A stretch of DNA of 64,000 bases. It comes from Amorphophallus konjac. Lineage: Eukaryota; Streptophyta; Magnoliopsida; Alismatales; Araceae. Below are positions 11,397 to 22,200 of this stretch, piece after piece. Under the pieces are notes generated by a model. That model was given only the letters and a program-made list of their open reading frames with translations, made no database searches and was not told where the DNA came from. The DNA lies in assembly GCA_022559845.1 (NCBI GenBank), contig CM040121.1, positions 569,272,140 to 569,336,139 of the forward strand, written 5' to 3'. Numbering within the stretch: the first letter of the stretch is position 1; every line of letters starts with the position of its first letter. A program made the position numbers and the translations under genes.

Positions 11397-12516
11397 AAGT
11401 GCCATCCTTCTTGGGTGTGAGCAAGGCAGGGACAGCACATGGGCTCTTGCTCACTCTGCGGAAACCCTTTTGGATAAGGTCCTCGACAATCCTTTGGAGC
11501 TCAACATGCTCCTTGGGGTTCAATCGGTAATGGGGAAGGTTGGGTAGGGTGGACCCGGGGACAAGATCAATACTGTGTTGAATGTCACGCATGAGAGGGA
11601 GTCTAGAGGGCAAGTCATCTAGGAAAATATCTGGGAAGTCCTGCAGAATTACCTGGACCTCGGGTGGGACTGAGACTCGTGACTCCTTAGGGGTGATGGT
11701 GACAACAACAGCCCAGACAGGGGCACCCTCGGCAATCTCCCTACTCAGCTCACGGACACCTATGAAGTTAAGGCGCCTAATCGGGTCATAACCAACCTTA
11801 GTGGCCTTAGGAATGGATGTGATAGGTGCAGGAGGAGAGGGAATGAGAAGTTTCCCTTCAGTGGGAGTCCGAGGACTCTCTTGAACCTTGGGGGTTCTAG
11901 TGGGGGTGGAACTCTTTCCCGTGGTCACCTTTGGGAGTGCCGGGTGCAACTGTATCTTCTTCCCATTGTGTGAGAAGGAACACTGATTGGACCGACCGAA
12001 TGTAGTAAGGTCTACATCATAGATCCACGGTCGTCCTAGGATGATGCTACCGACCTTCATTGGCACTACGTCGCACAAAATCTATCCTTGATAGGACTGG
12101 AATTGGATGGGAATGACATATGTAGTGGTGACTAGGATAGACGTGTCGTCAACCCAAGCCACGTTGTACGGCCTCGGATGAGGATGGGTAGGTAGACCTA
12201 GACGGGAGACAAAGTCTGAAGAGACTGCATTGATACAGCTCTCGTTGTCAAAAATTACCTTGCAGGGTTGGGATTTTACCATAATATATGTTTGGAAGAT
12301 GGAGGTTCGACGCCAGTCGTCTTCCTGGGGGTGGGTAAGGATGCAGCGAACTACACCCAGTCTTCCCTGATTCGAACTCTCGGCAATATCTCCCACTTGC
12401 ATGTACTCGACATGCGTTCCATCATACCCTGCATCCATTTCCTCAAACTGGGTGATGAGGTCAGGATCGGCCTCGTATCTCTCAATAGCTTCTCCGTCCT
12501 GAGGTGGAAGCTCCAC
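11397..12516 (-). pseudogene. pol: Protease and start of reverse transcriptase, chromovirus-like
   Basis: One frame continues from gag. The retropepsin part reads CKVIFDNESCINAV at the active site, where the family has D-S/T-G or D-G-G. Here it is D-N-E, so the catalytic triad is damaged. ILGRPW of the protease C-terminal half follows. An in-frame TAG at 12079-12081 (CAAGGA-TAG) splits it. Then come the linker and the RT start (SPCAVPALLTPKKDGTW), interrupted at 11391/11397 by the nested solo LTR. All pieces are in the same frame, so the damage is point mutation plus insertion. Confidence 0.87.
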
Positions 12517-12519
12517 AGA

Positions 12520-13724
12520 CTAGGGGTCGGTGATGACTAAGGCTCGGGTGGGACAGTTGGAGGCAATGTGCCCTAGGTTATGGCACCTAAAGAAACGAAC
12601 TCCCGAGACAGGGACTGGTTGGGAGGTGCTAGGGATGACTCCCTTTGCCTTGTCATCTCTCCTCTCAGTTGGCGGAGTATACTCCAGCCTGAGTACAGCA
12701 GCGGGTGCAGGTAAGAGGTTCCGTGGGAAAGGAGCAGTAGGGGCAACGGCCCTAAGTGGGGTAGCAGTAGGGACGTAGGAGGTGGAGGGGCCAGCTCGCT
12801 CAGTATAGCGGACTATGGGGTTTCGGGGTTCAGGTTGGCGGTAGATGGGAACCCGAGGTGGGACCACCCTTTGAAACCTCTCAACATCTCGTGCAACCTG
12901 GTAGGCGTACTCGAGGGTGTTAACCTCCCGCAAGAATAATTCCCGCTGAATACTCTCGTGTAGGCCAGCCCTAAACCGTGAGAGGGTGACGGAGGCGTCC
13001 TCCATGACTCGACTCCGAAGGAAGAAGTCATCAAATTTGGCGATGTACTCGTCCACAGACTTTCCATCTTGGGTGAATTTCTGTCATTGGTCTAAAAGAC
13101 GCTGATGGTAGGAGGGTGGCAGATACTTCTCCCTTAATTTTTCCTTCATTTCTTCCCACGTGCTTATAGATTCCTCTCGTCTCCTTGCTAGGAGATTCTC
13201 AACGTTACACTAGTAAGTTTTGGCTTGACCAAGGAGTTTCATTTTGGCAAACCGCACCCTTGTGGCAGAGGTCATGCAGCGATGCCAATCAAAATATTGG
13301 TCCATCCCGGTCTCCCAATCAAGGTATGTAGCGGGGTTGAGGGACCCATCAAAACTCGGAGCGTCGATCTTGACGTTCCGTAAGATGGTATCCTCCTCGT
13401 CGTGGTCTCTCTCTCTCGAGACGCACGGGCCTCTTTCTCTCCACCTTGAGGAACCTGATTTTGGCGGGGTTGCTATCTTTCCTCCCTAAGATTGGCTACG
13501 AGATTGCCGTGGCCATTCACTCTTCCTTCCGCTCCCTTCAGTCGATCCTCTAAGGCTCGGATCCTCTTATCGAGTTCCGTCCGTAGTTGGCCTATGGATT
13601 CTTCAAAGTGGGCCACGAGATTGTGCTCGAGCTGGACTAGCATAGCAGTCACGCTCTCTTGATCCATGGGTAGCGTTGAGGGGCACTCTAGACGGTCGGA
13701 TGAATTCCTAGACCAACGTGGCAT
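12520..13724 (-). pseudogene. gag: Chromovirus-like gag with several stops
   Basis: The N-terminal part starts at the ATG near 13724 (MPRWSRNSSDRLEC) and has a helical region. It shifts frame before the core YLDWETGMDQYFDW. In the core, KLLGQAKTY is followed by TAG where W is expected, RLLDQ is followed by TGA where W is expected, and TAG ends the frame at 12517-12519. The nucleocapsid knuckle reads FFRCHNLGHIASNC, with the first cysteine replaced by phenylalanine. Sequence and order match the gag at 3871-5445. The stops fit C-to-T change at CHG and CHH sites. Confidence 0.85.
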
Positions 13725-14357
13725 GCACGACCTCGAACCTAAATGATGCAGTCCTGGGACCGATAATTAGCAAGCTATAGACCCAAATTTTGTTGGCTAA
13801 TTGACAAAGGGCCAATTTGAAGGGACTGGTCAGGGAGAGTTGCTCGCCCGTAGCGAAGTAGTTGTGGAACTACCTCCTGACAATTAGGGTGCCCTAATGC
13901 GACAGTCTAGGGCCTAAGGATGGGTACATACAAGCTCTCGCTTTCCGTCCACAGCGATGCACTCAGAAGGCTGGCTGCATGGATCGGGCTCTCTCTCACT
14001 TCGCGCGGTAATTAAAAAGATATTAAATGAGTAAGTGAGGGGAGCACGTACCTAGCTAGATTGAAAAGTCTAACTCCGACCGGAGACGAAGGCGAGCGGG
14101 GACATGCGTGCCCGCACGGTGCCAAAGAAGCTTCACCGGTTACAAAGAATTCACTCCTCGCAGGGGAGGTTACAATTATTACAAAACCGCTCAAAATTTT
14201 TCGCGCAGGGGAACAAATCAATCTCAAATTTTCTCCGCGCAGGGAGACTCTCGGGTATGCATGTTCTGTAATCTACGGATCTTCTGTCGGCATCCGGGCG
14301 ACTCAGACACGGGTCGAGCCGTAATTGTGGACTCGGGTGCCACAAGAAATAATAAGT

Positions 14358-14459
14358 TAAACAGATATATAATTATATATATATATATGATTATATATAT
14401 CTCAAATATATATATTATATATATTTAACTTATTTTCAAAAACCTCTTTTAATCAAATA

Positions 14460-14496
<37 letters not shown>

Positions 14497-14542
14497 ACAT
14501 TATATATATCCTATATATATTATATATATTTAACACATATTT
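14358..14542. repeat. AT microsatellite
   Basis: This is a run of imperfect (AT)n with the motif TATATTTAAC repeated. It can form cruciforms. Nothing else is visible in it. Confidence 0.9.
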
Positions 14543-15185
14543 TTTTCTTTCAACCTCCTTTTTTTGACTTTTCTTTTTAACTTTTTTTTTCAAGCTCTCA
14601 ACCTTTCCCCGTTGTCAACACTGGTTGGCAGGGTGGGTGGTCGGCCACCCGGCAACGCGTCTGCGGGGAACGAGGGCGACCGCGGGGAGCACGTGGGCGG
14701 CCGGCTGGCGGAGTGGGGTGGCTTCCGGAGGGGGAAGAGAGAGGATGGGAGAGGCTGCGGTGTTGCCGGATGGCGATGGCTGCAGGGTAGGAGGCGAGGC
14801 GGTTGCGTGAGGAGTGGGTTGGCAGGGAGAGGGGGTTAGCTGTGGGATAAGGTGGGGGTGGTCGTCGGGCTCGCGGCGCGGACGCGCAGGGCGCGCGGTG
14901 GCCGGACGCGCAGGGTGGGCGGTGGCCGGACGTGCAGGGCGCGCGGTGGCCGAACGCGCAGGGCCGTCTCGGGGCTCGCGGCGGGCTCGGGGCCGGACGT
15001 CGGGGGTCGGCAGCTGCGGGCGGGCGTGGGCTTGCACCGGGCGGCGACGCGGATGGGGCGAGCGGCGACGGTCCCCGCAGCGGGGCGCACGGACGGCGAA
15101 GGCGTGCTGGCTGGCGGGCTGCCCAGCGGTGGGCGGGGAGGGGGGGGGGAAGACCGGTCGCGAGCGGTCTCGCCGTAGCCGGGGG

Positions 15186-15250
15186 GGAACGCAGAGAGAA
15201 AGAGAGAAGAGAAGGAGAGTACGGGAGAGAGAGAGAGAACCGAGAGAGAG

Positions 15251-15282
<32 letters not shown>

Positions 15283-15296
15283 ACGGGAGAAGAGAG
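15186..15296. repeat. GA microsatellite
   Basis: This is an imperfect (GA)n tract, densest at 15225-15290. It is purine-only on the plus strand. Confidence 0.9.
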
Positions 15297-15500
15297 TAAA
15301 AATTTTTTTTTCCTATTTTTCTCTCAACCCACAGAACTCAACTTATTTTTTCTCCTATATATTTTTTTCTCTTTCTTCAACAGAGATCTTTCTGATTCTC
15401 TCCTTTTTTTCTTTTCTTTCTTTTTTTTTCACTTCTACCAACTTAGAGAGAGAAAGAGAGACGACGGGGACGTCGAGTCGACGGAGACGCCGTTTGTTGG

Positions 15501-15512
15501 GCTCTAATACCA
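15501..15512 (-). promoter_or_regulatory. Primer binding site, initiator tRNA-Met type
   Basis: The minus strand reads TGGTATTAGAGC four bases after the 5' LTR, one mismatch (C to T) from the canonical tRNA-Met primer site seen at 5758-5769. It fixes the orientation. Confidence 0.88.
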
Positions 15513-15516
15513 AATC

Positions 15517-15960
15517 TGACGCGGCGGCGACGTGGAAATAGATCGACGGCAACTCCGGGACGCGAACAAAACGGGAACGGATAGGTTGTTACCTCGCGCA
15601 GCTCGGCCTCACGCCGGACGGTCTCACACCGAGCGACACACTCAAATCTCACAAATAGAGAAAAGAGGGAAGGAAAGCAAGAGGAGGAGAACTCTTCTCA
15701 CGTAATGCACTCTCTTAATTCAATTCATCATATCAAAACCTACATCCTTAGCCTTCCTTATATAAGAGGAGGCTATAACACTTACACCTTTAAACTTTTT
15801 TAATTGCACATATGTCATAGTCTAATAAAACAAAACCAACCCACCTAACTTTTGACTTGTGGGTTTTAATCAAATAAAATATACAAAATATACACATGTT
15901 ATTTGACTAGTCGAATACACACAAAATACATAAAAATACGTGTATCACTCAATACACACA
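15517..15960 (-). repeat. 5' LTR of chromovirus-like element
   Basis: This is the 444-base partner of 8864-9307, adjacent to the primer site. Both LTRs share internal blocks such as CTTACATAAGAGGAGG-like sequence. Confidence 0.88.
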
Positions 15961-16207
15961 AGTACGCCGAGTTTTCAAGAAGTCGGATCTCCGAGCCATA
16001 AGTTCAGTGCAGTGGCGGTGCGGCGTATGTTCCGAGCATTGAACCCGGTAGTAGACCCGGTGTCCCCGCCACCTCTTTTATAGGTTATTATAGATTCTAG
16101 ATAGTAGATTATATAAAGAAGGAAACTATGAACCATTGGAGCCGTACTTCAGAAACCCTAGCTAGGACTGCAACTGAGGCTAGCACACATAAGCATCCAT
16201 CCATCCA
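15961..16207. other. Short intergenic stretch
   Basis: This lies between the retroelement and the 3' end of the RING-H2 pseudogene. A minus-strand ATG at 15999 opens 13 codons and runs into the LTR; nothing supports it as a gene. Confidence 0.4.
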
Positions 16208-16890
16208 TCACAACGAGGCAGCAGCTTCCCCTCTGGGCATCTCAAACCTACACAGTGGACACCTGTGGCTTGCTCGTAGCCATTGGACGCGCGCTGCAGG
16301 CCCCGTGGAAGAGGTGTCCACACTGCATCTTCTTCACTTCCTGCCCCCGCGCGAACTCTTCATAGCACACGGTGCAGCGGTCCTCTCTCTTCCAGGCGCA
16401 CGCCGGAGTCTCCAGCCCCTCGATCGCCGCCTCCAGAGCCGGCACGCCGCCGAAGCCCCGCTCCCCCTCGTAGGCCTCCCTGGACGCCAGCAGAGCCCAG
16501 CAGAGCCCAGCCGAGCCCGCCGCCCCCGTCGGGCTCACCCAGGACGCGCCAAATGTGCACCCTCGCCGTCATGCTGCACGAGGCCACCGAGTGGGAGACG
16601 CGGACGATAAAGTCGGCGCCGACGGCCCATCCCGAGAGGGAGGAGGCCAGCATCCTGGTGACTGCGCCCCTCGACTGCTCTGCGTTCAAGAACACGCTCA
16701 GATCCTCGATCAGGAACGTCCTCTCGATCCGGACGGCGGCGTCCGGGGATACCATGTCCCCGGAGGTGATGTGGGGGCGCGCCTCCAACAGGCGCAGGTG
16801 GAGGAGGAACACCGGCGGGCGCCCCGTTTCGGGTTTCATGTGGAGCAGCGACAGGAACGGGCGGGAATGGACTTGTAGGTGGAAATCCAT
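16208..16890 (-). pseudogene. RING-H2 (E3 ubiquitin ligase type) gene with two frameshifts
   Basis: This is a single-exon host gene of about 225 codons. RING-H2 proteins bind zinc and recruit E2 enzymes for ubiquitin transfer. The ATG at 16890 opens MDFHLQVHSRPF. Near 16495-16525 the frame is lost at a tandem 10-base repeat (CAGCAGAGCC twice, then CAGCCGAGCC). Removing one unit restores exactly the next frame, which carries AAIEGLE and the RING start CTVCYEEFARGQEV, MQCGHLFHGAC. A second shift of one base in GCGCGCG near 16285 separates this from WLRASHRCPLCRFEM. All eight zinc ligands (C, C, C, H, H, C, C, C) exist, but in two frames. The stop TGA is at 16208-16210. A hAT transposon sits 366 bases upstream of the ATG. 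It is either a recent pseudogene or affected by assembly errors. Confidence 0.85.
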
Positions 16891-17248
16891 GGCGGGAGGA
16901 GCTGCTGCAGTCGTTGGAGAGGAGGAAGTGGAGAAGAGAGACCGCGGCTGGGTGGGTGGTGGCTGGAAGGGGGGGCGATTAATGGGGAATCACTGGGGAA
17001 TTTGGGCGTGCTGGAGTCGGAGTTGGTCTCGCATGGAAGTCATTCTCGGACAGTCCCGTCTGACACGACCCATTGGAGCGATCAATTTCGGGTACGGGTA
17101 TTCCGCGTGTGCAATCATGGACCCATTATCTCTTTGTCAACAAAATTGATGAGATTATTATGTATGAAGCTTGCCCATGGATTCGTCAATTACGTGAAAA
17201 AGAAGAGGATTTTTACATAAACATCCCCATAACCTGGTCTATTTATGT
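16891..17248 (-). promoter_or_regulatory. Upstream region of the RING-H2 pseudogene
   Basis: This is the sequence between the RING-H2 ATG and the hAT insertion. On the minus strand it becomes AT-richer away from the gene, as plant promoters do. No confident TATA box is assigned. It continues beyond the hAT element at 24381. Confidence 0.45.
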
Positions 17249-17256
17249 GTATATCT
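17249..17256. repeat. hAT target site duplication, left copy
   Basis: GTATATCT lies directly before the left terminus and again directly after the right terminus (24373-24380). Eight bases is the duplication length typical of hAT. Confidence 0.95.
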
Positions 17257-17268
17257 CAGGGTTTGCCG
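17257..17268 (+). repeat. hAT left terminal inverted repeat
   Basis: CAGGGTTTGCCG, exactly complementary to 24361-24372. Beyond it both ends continue with imperfectly matching CCGACCC-rich sequence, likely transposase contact sites. Confidence 0.95.
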
Positions 17269-17719
17269 TCCCGCCCCGACCCGCACCGACCCGCACGACC
17301 CGACCCGACCCAGGCGGGCACCGGGTCGTACGGGCTGGGGGTCGTGGACGGGACGCACTGGACCGCAAGGTCCCGTGCGACCCGCCACGTACCGCTCCGG
17401 TGCGCGGCGGGACCCGGCTCGGTACGGGCGGGTCGGGGCGGTTCGCCCATTTAACGGGCCGAAGGGGGAGGCTCCCTCCATCCCTCCCACCGGCGAACGG
17501 CGGTGCAGCGGCGGCGGACGGCGATCAGAGCGGCGGCCGGCAGCTTTGGGCGGCTCAGGGCGGCGATCGGGGATAGGTAGGTGAAATTTTTTTTTAAATG
17601 ATCGGGGGTGGGGAAGGGGGGGGCGTCGACCGCTGGATGTGGCCGGAGGTGGGGGTGGGGGAGGAGGCCGTCTGCCAGCCGAATCTGGCTGGAGGTGGAC
17701 GGAGGTGGGGGACGGGGGG

Positions 17720-17770
17720 GGGGGGGGGGGGGGGGCTGGGCGTCTGCCACCGGCAGGCCGTGGGGGGACG

Positions 17771-17815
<45 letters not shown>

Positions 17816-18085
17816 CTGGGCGTCTGCCACCGGCAGGCCGTGCCGTGGGGGGACGGGGGGGGGGGGGGGGGGGCTGGGCGTCTGCCACCGGCAGGCCGTG
17901 GGGGGGGGGGGGCGTCTGCCACCGTGGGGGACGACGGGGGGGGGGGGGGTCTGGGCGTCTGCCACCGGCAGGCGGTGGGGGGACGGCGGGGGGGGGGGGG
18001 GTGGGCTGGGCGTCTGCCACCGTGGGGGGGGGGGGGGGGTGGGCGTCTGCGACCGTGGGGGGGGGGCCAAGGGCGGTTTGGGGGG
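17720..18085 (+). repeat. G-run minisatellite in the hAT subterminal region
   Basis: About seven copies of a unit GGGCGTCTGCCACCGGCAG, followed by GCCGTGGGG and a G run of variable length (up to about 45 bases near 17770-17815). CTGCC and GGCAG within each core form a short hairpin with ACC as loop; some copies end after CCACCGTGGGG. The runs make quadruplexes likely, and run lengths may be unreliable in the assembly. The location suggests transposase-binding subterminal repeats (inference). Confidence 0.85.
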
Positions 18086-18114
18086 GGGGGAGAGGAAAAA
18101 AATTTATTTTTTTA

Positions 18115-19200
18115 AAATTTTATATCTTTTTTAATTTAAAAAAGTATAAGAATAAAATTTGTTAGATTATCATTGTTTAATATTATTTTTGATGTATTGT
18201 TGAATTCATGTTGTAGAAAAAAATATAATTTTTATTTAATTCATGTTGTAGAATTAAATATATTGATATATTATTTAATTCGTGTTGTAGAAATAATATA
18301 AATATCGTTTAATTCATGTTGTAGAAATACATTTATGTTTGATATATTACTTAATTCATATTTAAATATTAGATTTAATTGAGATGTATTAAATTTAAAA
18401 TTTAATTTTGTAGAATTAATGATATTATTTTCATTATTAGTTGTAGACGTAAAATAATATAATAATTAATTTTAAAAATTTTAAAGATATTTTTCATTTA
18501 AATATATCTATAGTGAGAAATATTTTACAAAAAATTAAAGGTAATATTTATAATTTAAATTAAGTAGAGATGTTTTGAATTTAAATATAAATTTATTGAT
18601 AAATATTTTACAAATAATTTTAAATGTAATTAAGATGTATAATGTAATTTAAGTAGAGATGTTTTTAATGTAAATAGTGTTGAATATTTTATAAATAATT
18701 TTAAAGTTAATTTAGATCTATAATATAATTTAAATAGAGATGTTTTTAATGTAAACTCTCTTGAATATTTTATAAATAATTTTAAAGTTACTTTAGATCT
18801 ATAATGTAATTTAATTAGAGATGTTTATAATTTAAATATATAAATAGTGATAAATATTTTACAAATAATTTTAAAGTTAATTTATATGTATAATGTAAAT
18901 TATTTAGATATGTTTATAATTTATATGTGTCATGTAATTTAATTAGAGATGTAATTTTAAATATCTAATTAGTGATAAATAATTTTAAAGTTAATGTATA
19001 TGTATGAATTATAAATATTAACCTTATATGTTTGTTATAGAAATAATGATATTATTTTGAACTAAATTATATTAACATGTATTAAATATTGAATTTAGTC
19101 TTGCATGGTACGTAAATAATGAAATTATGTTCAATGTTAATTGTAGATGGCAAATAATATATTTTCATAATTTGAATTTCTTAATTTTAGGCCTTAGCAC
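18115..19200 (+). repeat. AT-rich 5' region of hAT with short dispersed repeats
   Basis: No gene. TTAATTCATGTTGTAGAA recurs three to four times at 18230-18360, and a unit like AATTTAAGTAGAGATGTTT about six times at 18550-18960. These probably belong to the promoter or leader region of the transposase. Confidence 0.65.
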
Positions 19201-19203
19201 TCT

Positions 19204-22200
19204 ATGGCTCCTAAGGAACGAACAAGTGATATTGGGTGGTCACACGGAGTTTTGTTGGATGGAAACCGTAGGTGTTGGCGTTGTAACTATTGTAAAATAG
19301 AACACCGGGGAGGAGGGGTGTCTCGGTTGAAGAAGCATTTGGCAGGAGGAGCCGGGGCAGGATACTCTGAGGTTACTGGGTGTACCCATGTGCCTAGAGA
19401 TGTGAAACTTGCAATGGCTACGCACCTGCGGGAGAAGAGAGCTGAGATGCAAGAAAAGGAAAAAAAGAAGAAAAGGGATCAAGCGGCAGTGAGCGGAATA
19501 GCAAGCGGCAGCAACGAGGAGGAATGTGCATGGACACACAGTGACGAAGACGAACAAGCACGTACTGAGCAGGCTAATGTGTATGTCACTGTGAACGATC
19601 CATACGAAGCCGAGTTTCGTGAGGCAGTACGTCAGAGCATGGAAGAGTCAAGACATCCCGAGGAGACTACAATCCGTAGCCGCGAGGCGGCGAGGACCGG
19701 AGTATCAGGGAGTGGTGGTTCATCTACGACTCGACAACCACGAGGCATAAGGAGTTTATTGACTGGTGACTCGGGGACACAAAGAAAAAGGACACAATCG
19801 ATCAACATTGAAGATTTGGAGTCCGGTGCACTATCCCGAGAGCATGGCAAGCAAACGAGGATGGACGATGCGTATGGTCAGAAAGGACCTAAATGGAAAC
19901 TTGGTCAGGCTATTGCAAAATGGTGGCACCACGCAGGTCTGCCTTTCAATGCAGCCAATAGCCCTTACTACAAGTCAATGTTTCAGGAAGCACAGGTCCT
20001 TGGGCTACACGTGCAGCCACCTACAGCGAGAGAATTGGCTGGCGTATACCTTGATAAACAGGTTGCTGAGATCAAGAGTTACATTGACTCATTCAAGCAG
20101 AAATGGACAAAGTACGGAGTCACACTGATGTGTGATGGATGGTCAGGTACCACAAAATCTAGCCTGATCAACTTCCTTGTTTATTGTGACAGACATGTAT
20201 TCTTTCACAAATCAGTGGATGCGTCTGGTCAAATTCATAGTCATCAATATATTTTGTCATTGATGGAGCAAGTGGTGACTGAGATTGGGGAGGAGTACAT
20301 TGTGCAAGTGGTGACTGACAATGGGTCGAACTATAGGAAGGCCGGGGAGGAGCTAATGATGAAAAAACGGCACATTTTCTGGACCCCCTGTGCAGCGCAT
20401 TGTGTAGATCTGATGCTGAAGGAGATTGGGCAGCTTCGTATGGTAAAATCTGTGGTCGAGGTGGCACAAAAAATCATGAAATATATCTACAACCACACAC
20501 TTGTATTGGCATGGATGAGGGAGCATTGTGGCGGCGAACTGTTGAGGCCTGGCATCACACGATTTACCACCAACTACATCACATTGCAGAGCCTATTGAA
20601 GCACAAGGATGGGTTGAAGCAAATGTTTAGAGGTGAGACCTGGCTGAGTTCCTCTTTTGCTGCTTCATGTGAAGGGGCGGAAGTCGAGGGGATTATCAAC
20701 ATCTCGAATTTTTGGGAACGAGTGAAGGTATTAGTGTCATTGATAGAGCCACTGTATGAGGTTCTACGATGCGTGGATGAGGATAGAGTACCAACCATGG
20801 GGTTGGTGTACAGCAAAATAGAAGCAGCCAAGCGGAAGATCCTTACAACGTCCAAAAAATATGGACCCACCATTCTAGAGATTGTGGAGGACAGATGGGA
20901 CAGACAAATGAGCCGCGATCTTCACATGGCAGGTAAACACTTACATTCTCGTCCAATCAATGAGCTGTGATTTTCAGTTGATATTAATATGTAATTCATT
21001 GTCTTACGATTGCAGCGTACTATCTACATCCGGCCTTCCAATATGCTCAGGCCCTTGCTTATGACGATACGTTGATAGAATCGGTCAACATTGTGGTAGA
21101 CCGATTGTCTTTCACCCCAACAGATGCTGCTGATGCGTTGAATGAGGTATACTTGGATATTTTAACATTGACAATATTAAATGAAATATACACTTCATAT
21201 TTTTTGATAATGCAGATGAGAATATTTAGAGAGGGAATTGGTTCATTTGCGACACCTAATGCCATGGCCAGTCGTGATAGACTCGACCCAGGTAAGGTGT
21301 CTTCACAATGTACCTTCTATGTCTCGAGAAGTAATTTTTACATCTAATTATTATATTATACGTGATCTGTCTTAAACACAGCTGGGTGGTGGCTAAATTA
21401 CGGCACAAGTGCACCCGTATTAAGGAAGATCGCAATGAGAGTTCTATCGCAAACATCCTCGTCGAGTGGGTGTGAGCAGAATTGGTCGACGTTCTCCTTC
21501 TTGCATACTAAGCTGAGGAATAGGCTAACACACCGCAGGCTAGACAAAATGGTGTATGTTCATTACAACATGAGGCTAAAGGTCCGGCATGTACAAATGG
21601 ATACAAGGAGAGGAGAGGGAGATTACGACCCAACGGATGCTGTGTACTTGCGAGACGATGATGACCCTATGGTAGCATGGGTTGCAAGAGCCACAACCGA
21701 GCGTGGTGAGGCAGAATTGGACGAGGAGGCTGAAGAACATGGCGAGACACCACGGCCTAATACTTTTCTCGCATTAGCTGTACAAGAGGCAGTCGGGAAG
21801 GGAGATGACACCCATGTGCATTTGGGTGGTGACGACTCAGCAACGGGACGTGATGATGAAATTAATTTAGATGAAGACCTCGTCATTGGGGGTGGAGACA
21901 CATCGTATGCGTACGATGATACAGCATGGGAGCGATTAATCCAACCCCCATTAATTAAGCGTCAAGAGCCACCTCAGGTGAATTAATACATGAAAATCGA
22001 ATCGTAAATTTCATTAAATAACATAGTGATATATTGATGTATGATAGCAATATATTGCAGGTCGGTCCGACAAATGACAACATTGCGGGAGAACAGTGGT
22101 CCCGAGTTGCTATACCGCGGCATTCAATATCTGCGGAACCAAGAAGGTTATCCACTTCAAGAGAGACTAGGGGGAGTTCCTCATTTAGAGAGGTGAAATT

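Larger units (their letters stand above)
13725..15500 (-). other. Leader region of chromovirus-like element
   Basis: This 1.8-kb non-coding stretch lies between the primer site and gag, much longer than the 0.3 kb in the related element at 5773. It holds an AT microsatellite, a GC-rich block (14610-15180) and a GA microsatellite. A nested insertion is possible, but I could not find its ends. Arginine- and glycine-rich open frames here are compositional. Confidence 0.5.
8864..15960 (-). mobile_element. Decayed chromovirus-like gypsy element, pol truncated, with nested solo LTR
   Basis: Two 444-base LTRs (8864-9307 and 15517-15960) flank gag, protease and the first part of reverse transcriptase on the minus strand. 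The reading stops at the RT motif [12 protein letters not shown], directly against the 3' LTR. The rest of RT, RNase H, integrase and the polypurine tract are therefore deleted. The LTR flanks (CCTCT left, AGTAC right) do not match, so the target duplication is lost or the element is recombinant. The RT motif [17 protein letters not shown] and the gag type fit the CRM/Reina/Galadriel group of chromoviruses. A 1973-base solo LTR interrupts RT. Confidence 0.85.

Noticed and set aside
14358..14542. AT-rich repeat considered as a hairpin RNA gene
   Set aside because: It is a simple (AT)n microsatellite without a conserved arm and loop.
14814..15507. Arginine-rich frames in the chromovirus-like leader
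   Set aside because: They span a GC-rich block and a GA microsatellite; composition only.
15961..15999. Minus-strand ATG with MARRSDFLKTRR running into an LTR, considered as an exon interrupted by the retroelement
   Set aside because: The other flank (8820-8863) does not continue it in frame, and no family is recognised.
17598..18165. Glycine-rich open frames over the hAT minisatellite
   Set aside because: All three forward frames are open across G runs; this reflects homopolymers, not genes.
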